From the NCBI RefSeq assembly GCF_001613345.1, contig NZ_BDCE01000091.1:49466-113465 (forward strand): a DNA stretch of 64,000 nt, in the 5' to 3' direction. Shown piece after piece: positions 1 to 7,943 of the stretch. Made by a program: the position numbers and the translations under genes. Source of the stretch: Nocardia uniformis NBRC 13702 (GTDB lineage: Bacteria > Actinomycetota > Actinomycetes > Mycobacteriales > Mycobacteriaceae). The notes under the pieces were generated by a model. That model saw only the letters and a program-made list of their open reading frames with translations. It did not search any database and was not told the DNA's origin. The first letter of the stretch is position 1, and the number at the start of each line of letters is the position of its first letter.

Positions 1-362
1 ATGACATGTCGCCGCGGAATCGCCTCCACCCGCCCGAACAGGTCGCCCGCATCCGTCGCCCCCACATGCACGGTCGACAGCGAGCACGATCCCAGCAGCA
101 CCGTCGTAATGCCATGCCGCACCGATTCGGTCAGCGCCGGAGCCTTCAGCACCTCGACGTCGTAGTGGGTATGGATATCGATCATGCCGGGCAGGACCCA
201 CTTGCCCTGAGCGTCAATGACATTCGAGCAGCCGGACTCGTCGAGTGGTTCCGCCGAGACGGTGACGACGCGATCGCCGCGCAGCCCGAGATGACGGAGG
301 GCGGAGGGCGCACCGGTGCCGTCGAACCAGCGGCCGCCTTTGATGATCGTGTCGTAGCTCAC
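1..362 (-). CDS. Amidohydrolase, N-acyl-D-amino-acid deacylase type (5' part only)
   Basis: Only the first 120 or so codons lie in the window; the gene runs off the left edge. The translation opens with the beta-sandwich lead-in of amidohydrolases (SYDTIIKGGRWFDGTG), then VLPGMIDIHTHYD, whose HxH is the first metal-ligand pair of the TIM-barrel amidohydrolase superfamily. The next stretch (TESVRHGITTVLLGSC) is typical of D-aminoacylase-like members such as AAC-type and Rv2913c-type proteins. These are cytosolic metal-dependent hydrolases of N-acyl-D-amino acids or related amides; the true substrate is unknown. I chose the GTG at 362 because the ATG just upstream runs straight into a stop codon. 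Confidence 0.8.
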   Translation of the reverse strand, partial: MSYDTIIKGGRWFDGTGAPSALRHLGLRGDRVVTVSAEPLDESGCSNVIDAQGKWVLPGMIDIHTHYDVEVLKAPALTESVRHGITTVLLGSCSLSTVHVGATDAGDLFGRVEAIPRRHV

Positions 363-554
363 ACCTACATTGCAACCGATCGGTCACTAACAGTCAATGT
401 GCAAATACACCAGGCGACTTGGTCACAACGCCAGTATTCAACTGCCACGTGACGATTCGCGGGGGTGGGTGGAATGCGTGAGCGCAACGGCATTTCGAGC
501 GAATCGGGTGGGTTCGTCCTTAATATTGGCTGGACCCGGGCCCGAATTCTCCGG

Positions 555-1721
555 ATGATCATGGGAATGACTTCGACACCTCAGGAACGCCTTCGACTGG
601 TCGGCCGCGAGGAGCCAACCGCCACCGCGCTCTCGTGGGTGATGAACCTCGATGACGCGGATACGCCACGTGACGTCATCGATGCGCTCGGGCTCGCGCC
701 CTATGTGAGTGGTGAACAGCCGCATGCGGTTGCGGTAGAGCTGGAGCGAGTGAAGCCGGATGCGCCACTGTGCCCCGAAGCGGCGCGGACAGTGCGTTCC
801 AGCGACGACGAGGGCACTCGGACCACGCTGTACGTCGGCGAGGGGTGGACACTGCGCGTGGCGCGCCGTACCAATGGCAGCGCCATGTTGAACGTCTGCG
901 CGGTCACCGAAGAGCTGGCTCGCACCGTGGTCGAGACGTGCGGCGCCGATGCCACGGTGGAACCCGAAACCGATGACAGTCAGGTGTCGATGGGCTTCTG
1001 GCACAGCGGAACCCATGGTCCGCAGCGACGTGAGCGCTCCATCAGCGCCGCGACCTGGGAGCAGATCGAAGGCAACTACGGTACCGATATCGGTGCGGCG
1101 ATGGGCCAGCTGATGCGATTGCGCCCCGACGAGGTGAATGGACGACTACTGCTGTTACACGGTCCGCCGGGTACCGGCAAGACGTCGGCTCTGCGCGCAC
1201 TCGCCCGTGAGTGGTCCGAGTGGTGCCAGGTCGACTGTGTGCTCGATCCGGAGGTGTTGTTCTCCAACCCGGGCTATCTCATGGAGGGCGCGATCGGTGT
1301 CGACACCTATGACGAGAGCAAACGTCGGTGGCGTCTGCTGGTGCTCGAGGACTGCGATGAATTGATTCGCGGATCAGCGAAAGAATCTACCGGCCAAGGC
1401 CTTTCGCGGTTGCTGAATCTCACCGACGGCATGCTGGGGCAGGGCCGCGACGTGCTGGTCGCCATCACCACCAATGAGAATCTGTCCCGATTGCATCCGG
1501 CGGTAGTACGCCCCGGCCGCTGCCTGGCGCAGCTCGAGGTCGGCCCGCTGTCGCCCGCGGAGGCAACCGCTTGGCTGGACCGCGAGCTCGGTGACCGTCC
1601 CAAGCCGACCGTGGGACCGGACGGGATGACGCTCGCGGAGCTGATCGAATCGCGCGATGACCGCGCCCGCATCCAGTCGACGCCTGCGGAGTCCGCCTCC
1701 GCCACCGCGGGCTACCTGTAG
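555..1721 (+). CDS. DUF5925-AAA family ATPase
   Basis: A 388-residue protein with an N-terminal region like actinobacterial DUF5925 and a C-terminal AAA+ ATPase core. Walker A is visible as GPPGTGKTSA and Walker B as LLVLEDCDELI. A sensor-1-like TTNE and an arginine-rich stretch (HPAVVRPGRC) follow, as in AAA proteins related to BCS1/CbbX. It probably uses ATP to remodel a protein partner, which cannot be named. The reading frame is open upstream to 465, but no good start with a ribosome site is there. ATG codons at 555, 561 and 567 are all possible; I use 555. The gene converges on the small minus-strand gene that follows. Confidence 0.72.
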   Translation: MIMGMTSTPQERLRLVGREEPTATALSWVMNLDDADTPRDVIDALGLAPYVSGEQPHAVAVELERVKPDAPLCPEAARTVRSSDDEGTRTTLYVGEGWTLRVARRTNGSAMLNVCAVTEELARTVVETCGADATVEPETDDSQVSMGFWHSGTHGPQRRERSISAATWEQIEGNYGTDIGAAMGQLMRLRPDEVNGRLLLLHGPPGTGKTSALRALAREWSEWCQVDCVLDPEVLFSNPGYLMEGAIGVDTYDESKRRWRLLVLEDCDELIRGSAKESTGQGLSRLLNLTDGMLGQGRDVLVAITTNENLSRLHPAVVRPGRCLAQLEVGPLSPAEATAWLDRELGDRPKPTVGPDGMTLAELIESRDDRARIQSTPAESASATAGYL

Positions 1722-1752
1722 AGCTGTGACCGCCGCACGGGTGTGATGGACG

Positions 1753-1769
1753 ACCGGCTATCGGCCGGT
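1753..1769. terminator. Short GC hairpin between convergent genes
   Basis: ACCGGC-TATCG-GCCGGT is a perfect 6-bp inverted repeat between the 3' ends of the AAA ATPase and the convergent small gene, overlapping the latter's stop. It could work as a weak bidirectional terminator. There is no T-tract, so this is tentative. Confidence 0.35.
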
Positions 1770-2165
1770 GCCAGAACTGCGGGCGGCCAATTCCGCGCGG
1801 GCGGCGGCGAGCCACTCCTGGGTGCCAACCAGTCCGGCGGCAATGTCCTTGCGAGCACCGTTGAATCCGTACAGATTTCCGGCGAATCGGGTCAGTACCG
1901 ACCCCTCGTGCTCCTCGAGCTCCTCCAGCAGTGCGACATCGTGCAGCAGGTAGGCGACGTCGGCGACTTCGCCGCTGGACCACGCCGTGCGGTAGTCGTC
2001 CCATCCGTGCTGCTTTACCGCGAGGGCGCGCTCGACCAGGTCTGCCCGCAAAGCTGCTCGGTCGGCGTCGGTGGGCTGCCGCGATTTGAGATGTTCCCAG
2101 CTGATCGGTCCTGCGTCGGCCACGTCGAACTCCAGTCTTCCGGGGCAGTTGATAGTTGCGGTCAT
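1758..2165 (-). CDS. Hypothetical protein, 135 aa
   Basis: A soluble, acidic, mostly helical protein that I cannot assign to a family. It begins MTATINCPGRLEF and has an acidic run around the middle (LLEELEEHEGS). A C-terminal GLVGTQEWLAAARAELAAR helix follows. There is no signal peptide, membrane segment or recognisable catalytic motif. ATG at 2165 is preferred over the TTG two codons upstream. It stands alone, convergent with the AAA ATPase and divergent from the amidase. Confidence 0.55.
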   Translation of the reverse strand: MTATINCPGRLEFDVADAGPISWEHLKSRQPTDADRAALRADLVERALAVKQHGWDDYRTAWSSGEVADVAYLLHDVALLEELEEHEGSVLTRFAGNLYGFNGARKDIAAGLVGTQEWLAAARAELAARSSGTGR

Positions 2166-2462
2166 GCGCAATCTATCTCGTCTGGGTCGAGCCGACTGGT
2201 GTCCGGGTTCTGTTCGGCAATGCGGCGGGCGGAGACACCGAGGTCATGGGGCAGGATTGAGATATCCATCCCGTTGCACGAAGCGGAATCTCATGTCCCG
2301 ATCAATTGCGGCTAGACCGCTGCTGACACTGTCACCTGCGGTAGAGCATCTTCGATGGCGGAACGAGTGCGTAGCTCGGCTGATCAAGGCGAGCGATTCG
2401 AATTCCTTGTTGTGCGAAGCGGTATTTTATGACCTCCGTGGCAGGTCGATAGCGTCGAATTC

Positions 2463-3947
2463 ATGAATTGGAACTTTCGGTCGGCCGAAGAACTTTCGGT
2501 TGCGTTGCGTGTCGGAGAAGTGACCTCGGTGGAACTGACCGATTGGGCAATTGCTCGTATCGAGCGGGACGACAAGGCGATCAACGCGATCTGTGTGCCG
2601 GATTTCGATCGGGCACGGACCGCCGCGCGGGCTGCCGACGAGGCGCGTGCCCGTGGCGAAGACCGGCCGCTGCTCGGTATTCCGGTGTCGGTCAAGGAGT
2701 CCTACAACATTGCCGGGCTGCCCACGACCTGGGGCATGCCGCAGCACGCGAAGTATCTACCGGCCGAGGACGCGGTACAGGTATCGCGGCTGCAGGCGGC
2801 CGGCGCGGTGATACTCGGCAAGACCAATGTCCCGTTGGGGCTGAAAGATGTCCAGAGCTTCAACGAGATTCACGGCGCCACCAACAATCCGTGGGATCAC
2901 GATCGCACGTCGGGTGGATCCTCCGGCGGATCGGCGGCGGCCCTGTCGGCCGGATTCGGCGCGCTGTCCATCGGTTCCGATATCGGCGGTTCACTGCGCA
3001 CCCCCGCACACTTCTGCGGCGTCTACGCACACAAACCGACACTCGGTTTGGCGGCGTCCCGCGGTATGGTCGCGCCGCCGGCACCGGCATTGCCGACCGA
3101 ACTCGACCTCGCCGTCGTCGGTCCGATGGCACGCACCGCCCGTGACCTCACACTGCTGCTGGATGTGATGGCCGGACCCGACCCGCTGACGCTCGGCGTC
3201 GCCCACGATCTGCGGCTGCCGCCTGCGCGCCACGAGCGGCTCCGCGACTTCCGGGCCCTGGTCCTCGACGACCATCCGCTGATTCCGACCGGATCCGCGG
3301 TGCGGGCGGGACTGAAGCGGGTGGCCGATGCGCTGATCGACGGCGGTGCTCGCGTCGAACGCCACAGCCCGCTGCTGCCCGATCTGACCGAAGCCGCGAT
3401 CGTCTACACGCAGTTGCTGTTTTCGGGCTCCGTCGCACGTTTTCCCGTCGACGCGTACGAGCAGCTGCGGAACCGCGCCGCCGAACTGAGTGCGGACGAC
3501 CAGAGTCTCGGCGCGGCGCGGCTGCGCGCCATGGTGTGCAGCCACCGCGACTGGGTCGAGGCGAACAATCTTCGCGAGCTCCACCGCCATGGCTGGCGGC
3601 GGCTTTTCGCCGAATTCGATGCCGTGGTCTGCCCGATTACCCCGACTCCCGCGTTTCCGCACGACCACGACCCCGATCTGCTGGGCCGCCGGATCGACAT
3701 CGACGGCGTCGAGTACCCGTACCTGGACCAGCTCGTCTGGGCCGGTCTGGCCACCATGCCCGGCCTGCCCGCCACCGCCATTCCCACCGGCCACACCCCC
3801 GACGGTCTGCCGGTGGGAGTGCAACTCATCGGTCCGATGTTCGAGGACCGAACCCCCCTGTGGCTCGCCGAACTGCTCGAGCAGACGATCGGTGGCTTCC
3901 GGCCCCCGAAGGACGCTACGAGTTCTAGCCAGCCGCTGCGGGTCTGA
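2463..3947 (+). CDS. Amidase signature family hydrolase
   Basis: A 494-residue amidase signature enzyme that hydrolyses a carboxamide or ester through a Ser-cisSer-Lys triad. The triad is visible. The lysine lies in GIPVSVKESYN (about residue 79). The Gly/Ser-rich signature is RTSGGSSGGSAAA (about 150-162), with the nucleophile a little further on in IGSDIGGSLRTPAHFCG. The C-terminal half has the conserved ATAIPTGHTPDGLPVGVQLIGP. Length and order match glutamyl-amidotransferase-A-like amidases, but no gatB or gatC is nearby, so a stand-alone amidase of unknown substrate is likely. It faces the biosynthetic cluster but shares no transcript with it. Confidence 0.85.
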   Translation: MNWNFRSAEELSVALRVGEVTSVELTDWAIARIERDDKAINAICVPDFDRARTAARAADEARARGEDRPLLGIPVSVKESYNIAGLPTTWGMPQHAKYLPAEDAVQVSRLQAAGAVILGKTNVPLGLKDVQSFNEIHGATNNPWDHDRTSGGSSGGSAAALSAGFGALSIGSDIGGSLRTPAHFCGVYAHKPTLGLAASRGMVAPPAPALPTELDLAVVGPMARTARDLTLLLDVMAGPDPLTLGVAHDLRLPPARHERLRDFRALVLDDHPLIPTGSAVRAGLKRVADALIDGGARVERHSPLLPDLTEAAIVYTQLLFSGSVARFPVDAYEQLRNRAAELSADDQSLGAARLRAMVCSHRDWVEANNLRELHRHGWRRLFAEFDAVVCPITPTPAFPHDHDPDLLGRRIDIDGVEYPYLDQLVWAGLATMPGLPATAIPTGHTPDGLPVGVQLIGPMFEDRTPLWLAELLEQTIGGFRPPKDATSSSQPLRV

Positions 3948-4070
3948 GTGGGTTCTAAGCGGGATATGTGTCACCGCTGTCCACGCCGGGGCCTACGAGC
4001 AGGCCCAGCCCGACCAGCGGGTGCCGGTACGTTTTGCGGCCATGTGCGGGCGCGCACGTCAGGATGCGGG

Positions 4071-4829
4071 TCAGGCGATTTCCAGGGCGACGGTGTGTTC
4101 GTGGGAGTGTCCTCGGGATTCCTGCTCGGGCGGGCGGGTGGTCGGACGGCCGGGGACCGTGAGGCGGACCTGCGGTCGTGGGCCGACGTCACTCGACCGG
4201 GAATGCGCTCGTTCGAGCAAGGCGTAACCGGGATTGGAGCCGTCGTCATCGACGCGGGATGCCAGGCGTGCGGTGCCACCCACAGCGAGCACGCCGAGGA
4301 CGCAGACCAGGTGTGCGCAGCCGAAGGGCAGTGGGACCGGGAGGGGGTCGCCAGGGCAGGTGAACAAGCGGTCGAAGCAGATCACGGTCGACCAGAGGCT
4401 GCTGCGCTGAGTGGCGATCAAGCGGGTGGAACCCGTGCCGACGAGCCAGGCCGGGTCGTCGATGCCGAGATCGTCGCGGGGTGGGGTGCGCGGTGGGGTG
4501 CGCGCAAGCTCCTCGAGATTCGCGAGTCGGCGGTATCCGTGTGGCGATTCCGCGGGGGGACCGAGTATTCCGATTCCGCCCGCCCGGGCGACGGTGAGGA
4601 GCGCCTCGACCGTTTCCACACGGTTTCCGGGTGGGATGGGGACCGGCTCACCGGGGCGCAGGCCGGCGTCGGCCAGGTGGCCCGCCATTCGTCCGGTGCG
4701 TTCTGATAGGGCGCGAAAGCTGATGGAGCGCTGTGTGTCTCGGAATGCGATCGCGTCACCCAATTGTGCGGCACGTCTGGCCAGGAGTCGCGGGAGTGGT
4801 TGCAATAGTTGGGTACGCAGCATGTCCAC
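4071..4829 (-). CDS. Truncated acyl-AMP ligase-like protein
   Basis: A 252-residue protein that aligns by eye with the N-terminal lobe of ANL-family adenylating enzymes: ARRAAQLGDAIAFRD, then SERTGRMAGHLADAGLRPGEPVPI, then VEALLTVARAGGIGILGP. The usual P-loop (TSGTTGxPKG) is missing; the equivalent place reads DPAWLVGTGSTRLIATQ. The rest of the catalytic lobe (YG-TE, GD-G, C-terminal lysine) is absent. The usual family length is about 500. It follows the chorismate-lyase-like gene by 16 bp on the same strand, so it may descend from a FadD22-like 4-hydroxybenzoyl-AMP ligase. It is either a pseudogene-like remnant or a repurposed acyl-handling protein; ligase activity looks unlikely. Confidence 0.55.
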   Translation of the reverse strand: MDMLRTQLLQPLPRLLARRAAQLGDAIAFRDTQRSISFRALSERTGRMAGHLADAGLRPGEPVPIPPGNRVETVEALLTVARAGGIGILGPPAESPHGYRRLANLEELARTPPRTPPRDDLGIDDPAWLVGTGSTRLIATQRSSLWSTVICFDRLFTCPGDPLPVPLPFGCAHLVCVLGVLAVGGTARLASRVDDDGSNPGYALLERAHSRSSDVGPRPQVRLTVPGRPTTRPPEQESRGHSHEHTVALEIA

Positions 4830-4845
4830 TCCAGAAGCACGGGGG

Positions 4846-5382
4846 TCAGCGCAGAAACCATTCCCGGATTACGAATGCGGGTTTGTGGGCTATGAAGATG
4901 CGATAGCAACGGGCGCAGACGGCGTCGTCGGGTCTGCCGTAGAAGAGTAGTTCTCGATACGATTCCGCGGCGGCGGCCTGCAGGGCCGCGCCGATTCCCT
5001 CCGGCTCGGTGGTCAGGGCGGCGGTGAAGGCGGGTGGGAGGCGGTCGAGTGCGATCAGCGATTCCGCTCGCGCGTAGCGGGTTTCGCTGCGGGATCCGAT
5101 CAGATCGACATGCCGGACGAGGATTCTTTCGGCGGGCGCTACGTCCAGCCAACCGTCCTCGACAGCACCGGCCGGTTGCTCGTATTGGCGGATGCAGCGG
5201 GCGTCGACCTGTTCCAGGACGAAAGCTTCCAGGGTGCGGGTCACCGTGCCGTCGGTGAGGAGCATGCTGCGGTGATATGGGGTCAGCGTGGTGACCGACA
5301 GGTCACGCCAGCTCGGTGGCCGCGCATACGTGGCGTGAAAATGTTTATGTACCAAAGCCTCTGCTGATACTTCGGTCAACAT
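4846..5382 (-). CDS. Chorismate pyruvate-lyase-like (4-hydroxybenzoate synthase)
   Basis: A 178-residue protein resembling the DUF98/UbiC-like chorismate lyase of mycobacteria (Rv2949c of the phenolic glycolipid pathway). That family removes pyruvate from chorismate to give 4-hydroxybenzoate. Shared features visible here: DGTVTRTLE near residue 43, ARAESLIALDRLPPAF in the middle, and the CYRIFIAHKPAFVIREWFLR carboxy end, which mirrors the family end (ARRYR...TEHFLR). It is the first gene of a two-gene minus-strand unit with the truncated AMP ligase and is divergent from the LuxR gene. A tandem ACCCCTACG motif lies about 95 bp upstream. I infer it supplies an aromatic starter unit; 3-hydroxybenzoate or another chorismate product cannot be excluded. 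Confidence 0.8.
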   Translation of the reverse strand: MLTEVSAEALVHKHFHATYARPPSWRDLSVTTLTPYHRSMLLTDGTVTRTLEAFVLEQVDARCIRQYEQPAGAVEDGWLDVAPAERILVRHVDLIGSRSETRYARAESLIALDRLPPAFTAALTTEPEGIGAALQAAAAESYRELLFYGRPDDAVCARCYRIFIAHKPAFVIREWFLR

Positions 5383-5704
5383 GGCGCAACCTCGATCAGC
5401 TCGTCGCCGGGCCGGCGGGGGCCGCGGCAGTCGTCTCTCATGACGCGAGTCTGGACCCGGACTCCGGGCGCGCAAACCCCTACGTACAGCGACCCCTACG
5501 TCACCGTCCGCGAGGGCTTTCGACCTTGACAAGCCTTCCGGACTTGATGTTTCCTGACTTCTGCACCAACGCACACGACAGTGCAGTTCCACCCGTATCA
5601 AACCGTGGATCGGTTGTGGCAGCGCTGCCCGCAGTTCCGCACGCGAGAATGTCGTGCAATCTAGCCGAACCTGTTGCGGTACAGCGAGATTCTGGGGCAC
5701 ACGT
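5383..5704. other. Divergent intergenic region, chorismate lyase / LuxR regulator
   Basis: A 322-bp gene-free stretch between two divergent units of the cluster. It holds the tandem ACCCCTACGT motif (listed separately). A TTGACA at 5525-5530 could be a -35 element towards the LuxR gene, but no convincing -10 follows at the right distance. No open frame here looks coding. Confidence 0.6.
5476..5501 (-). promoter_or_regulatory. Tandem ACCCCTACGT direct repeat (putative cluster operator, site A)
   Basis: Two exact copies of ACCCCTACGT start at 5476 and 5492 (16-bp period), that is ACGTAGGGGT read towards the chorismate-lyase gene. The same motif, again as a pair 15 bp apart, occurs before the ACP/DarB operon (10595-10618) and before the SARP gene (30799-30822). 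Direct repeats are typical targets of SARP and other OmpR-type winged-helix regulators, so the SARP in this cluster is the leading candidate to bind it. Confidence 0.55.
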
Positions 5705-7849
5705 ATGGCGCACCGAATTACCATCAAGCAGCGAAGATCGAGGACGGTCGTCTCGGGGGCGACGGATCCGGCGTCCACCTGTCTGGCCGGTGCGATGGGA
5801 CGCGAGCTGGCTCCTACGGGAACATCCGCGGCGCTGCAACGGATTCCGGCACGACCGGACGTCTCCGATATCGATGTGGCGATCGTGCTCCGCCTGCGCC
5901 GCGGATCCGTCGAGCATCTGCGGGTCGCCGAGGCGGTGACGGTGCTCGGTGAGTCGAGTGCGGTCAAAATGATCGCCGAACTCTTACAAGCGGATTCGAA
6001 CGCCGTGCGCCGGGTGCTGGCGCATTTGGCCGGTGCCGGGATACTCGATGGCTGCCGCTTCCGCAACCGGGAGGCCGGGGCACTGCTGTTGCGCGGCATG
6101 CGGGTCGACCAGCGCCGCCGACTGCATCGGCGGGCTGCCGAACTGCTCTACGACCACGGTGCTCCCGTCTCCGAGGTCGCCGAACATCTGGTGCGGGCAG
6201 GTGGATCTCGATGCTCCTGGGCCAGTGTGGTTTTGCGCGCCGCCGCCGAAACCGCACTCGTGCTGGACCAACTGAGCCGGGCGCTGGACTTCCTCGAGCT
6301 CTCCTATCGAACGACCACCGACAGCCGGGATCGCGCCGAAATCGCCAGTACGCTGGCAGCGATCGAGTGGCGGGTGAATCCCTCCACGACCACGCGGAAT
6401 TTCGCGCGCCTGCACGCGGCCCTCCGGGGCGGCGCGGCGTCGGTTCCGGCGCTGCGCGAGGCGGTGCGCTACCTGCTGTGGTACGGCAGGGTCGACGATG
6501 TGCGAACGGCATTGATTGTGCTGGACCGGAATTCGTCCATAGCAGTGACGGACGAGTATGCGTTCCAGCGCGTGTGGATCGGGTACATATATCCGGAACT
6601 AGCCGGCGACGGCAAGATCGACGCGGCTGCCGAATCGGAGCAGATCGGCGGCGAGGTCTCCGCCTATCGGCTGGCAAAGGGTCTGCTGGCCGCCATGTCC
6701 GCCGACGGCGCGGGCGAGTCGACGGTGACTGCCGCGCACCGGATTCTGTCGAGGCATCGCCTCGACGCCTCCACCGTCGAGATACTGACGACCGCCCTGG
6801 AAGGTCTCATCCATGCCGACAAACTGGATGCGGCCGCGGCGTGGTGCAGTGCTCTCCTGGCGGAGGCATCGGCACGGTCGTCGCCCACCTGGCAGGCAAT
6901 CTTCGCCGGTCTGAACGCCGAAATCGCCCTGCGGCAGGGCAGATTGGACGACGTCTCGCAGCACGCGGTGCTGGCCCTGAATCAGGTGCCCGCCGAAAAT
7001 CTCGGCATAGTCATCGCCCGGCCGCTGGCATGCCACGTGCGCGCGCTCACCGCGTCCGGTCGATTCGATGAGGCGCGCGCACAACTGGCGCGGGATGTGC
7101 CACTCGGACTGTTCGATTCGCGTCAGGTGCTGCTGTACCTGAATGCCCGCGGTCATCTCGCACTCGCCACGGGTCATGTGGCCGACGCGCTGGTGGACTT
7201 CCAGCTGTGCGGTGCGCTCATGCGGCACTGGAACCTGGATCTGTCCGGCCTGCTGGCCTGGCGCAATGATGTGGCGCAGGTGTACCTGGCGGTGGGCGAC
7301 CTGCCTCGGGCCCGCGCCTACGCCCAGCGACACCTCGATCTGCTGGGCGATCCCGAGCGACACGGCAGCGGAGGGGAATCGTTACGCCTGATCGCCGCCA
7401 CCGCCGACCCCGCCGACCGCGTGGTCCTGCTGCACCGCGCCGAGGCGATCGCCCGCCGTGGCGAAGACAGGCTCGAATTGGCGCGGGTACTGGGCGATCT
7501 CGGCCGCGCCTACGGCCTGCTCGGTCAGGAGAGCCGCTCCCGCTCGCTGCGCCGCTCGGCCATGCGCCTGGCCCGCTACTGCGGCGCCGAGGTGCTGTAC
7601 CGGCAATTGACCGGCGACCCGGCCGCCGAACCCCCGAGCCCACCCGCCGACGCCGCGGCCGCCGGCCTGCTGACGGCGGCCGAACAACGCGTGGCGGAAC
7701 TAGCAGCGCGCGGCCTGCGCAATCGCGATATCGCGGGGGAACTCGCAATCACCACCAGTACCGTCGAACAGCACCTGACCCGCGTCTACCGAAAACTGAA
7801 GGTGCGCAGGCGAGGTGAGCTGCGGTTCATCCTGAGCACCCGGTGCTGA
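5705..7849 (+). CDS. Large LuxR-type transcriptional regulator (LAL-like, no NTPase domain)
   Basis: A 714-residue regulator. The last 65 or so residues are a LuxR helix-turn-helix: LLTAAEQRVAELAARGLRNR, then DIAGELAITTSTVEQHL and VYRKLKVRRRGEL. The long middle is alpha-helical and TPR-like, as in LAL (large ATP-binding LuxR) activators of polyketide clusters. The N-terminal Walker A/B ATPase of true LALs is missing: the protein starts near the winged-helix region that normally follows it (residues 60-150, with a VRRVLAHLAGAGIL turn). It is probably the pathway activator, although it could be a truncated LAL. ATG 5705 (MAHRITIKQ) is preferred to a start at 5654, which would add an unlikely Cys/Arg-rich leader. 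Confidence 0.78.
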   Translation: MAHRITIKQRRSRTVVSGATDPASTCLAGAMGRELAPTGTSAALQRIPARPDVSDIDVAIVLRLRRGSVEHLRVAEAVTVLGESSAVKMIAELLQADSNAVRRVLAHLAGAGILDGCRFRNREAGALLLRGMRVDQRRRLHRRAAELLYDHGAPVSEVAEHLVRAGGSRCSWASVVLRAAAETALVLDQLSRALDFLELSYRTTTDSRDRAEIASTLAAIEWRVNPSTTTRNFARLHAALRGGAASVPALREAVRYLLWYGRVDDVRTALIVLDRNSSIAVTDEYAFQRVWIGYIYPELAGDGKIDAAAESEQIGGEVSAYRLAKGLLAAMSADGAGESTVTAAHRILSRHRLDASTVEILTTALEGLIHADKLDAAAAWCSALLAEASARSSPTWQAIFAGLNAEIALRQGRLDDVSQHAVLALNQVPAENLGIVIARPLACHVRALTASGRFDEARAQLARDVPLGLFDSRQVLLYLNARGHLALATGHVADALVDFQLCGALMRHWNLDLSGLLAWRNDVAQVYLAVGDLPRARAYAQRHLDLLGDPERHGSGGESLRLIAATADPADRVVLLHRAEAIARRGEDRLELARVLGDLGRAYGLLGQESRSRSLRRSAMRLARYCGAEVLYRQLTGDPAAEPPSPPADAAAAGLLTAAEQRVAELAARGLRNRDIAGELAITTSTVEQHLTRVYRKLKVRRRGELRFILSTRC

Positions 7850-7886
7850 CGCGGGCGGCGCCTGGCGCGCGGCCGGAATGACGGGT

Positions 7887-7912
7887 GCCGCCCGGCCAGC
7901 CAGCAGGGCGGC
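7887..7912. terminator. GCCGCCC/GGGCGGC hairpin between convergent genes
   Basis: Perfect 7-bp arms with a 12-nt loop lie between the convergent 3' ends of the LuxR and O-methyltransferase genes. It may act as a terminator for either; there is no T-run. Confidence 0.35.
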
Positions 7913-7943
7913 CATGCGGGTCGGCACCTGCCCAGTTGCTCCG

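Noticed and set aside
3956..4090. Minus-strand peptide end (TYRHPLVGLGLLVGPGVDSG) just past the truncated AMP-ligase stop
   Set aside because: It could be a displaced C-terminus after a frameshift, but it does not resemble an ANL C-terminal domain.
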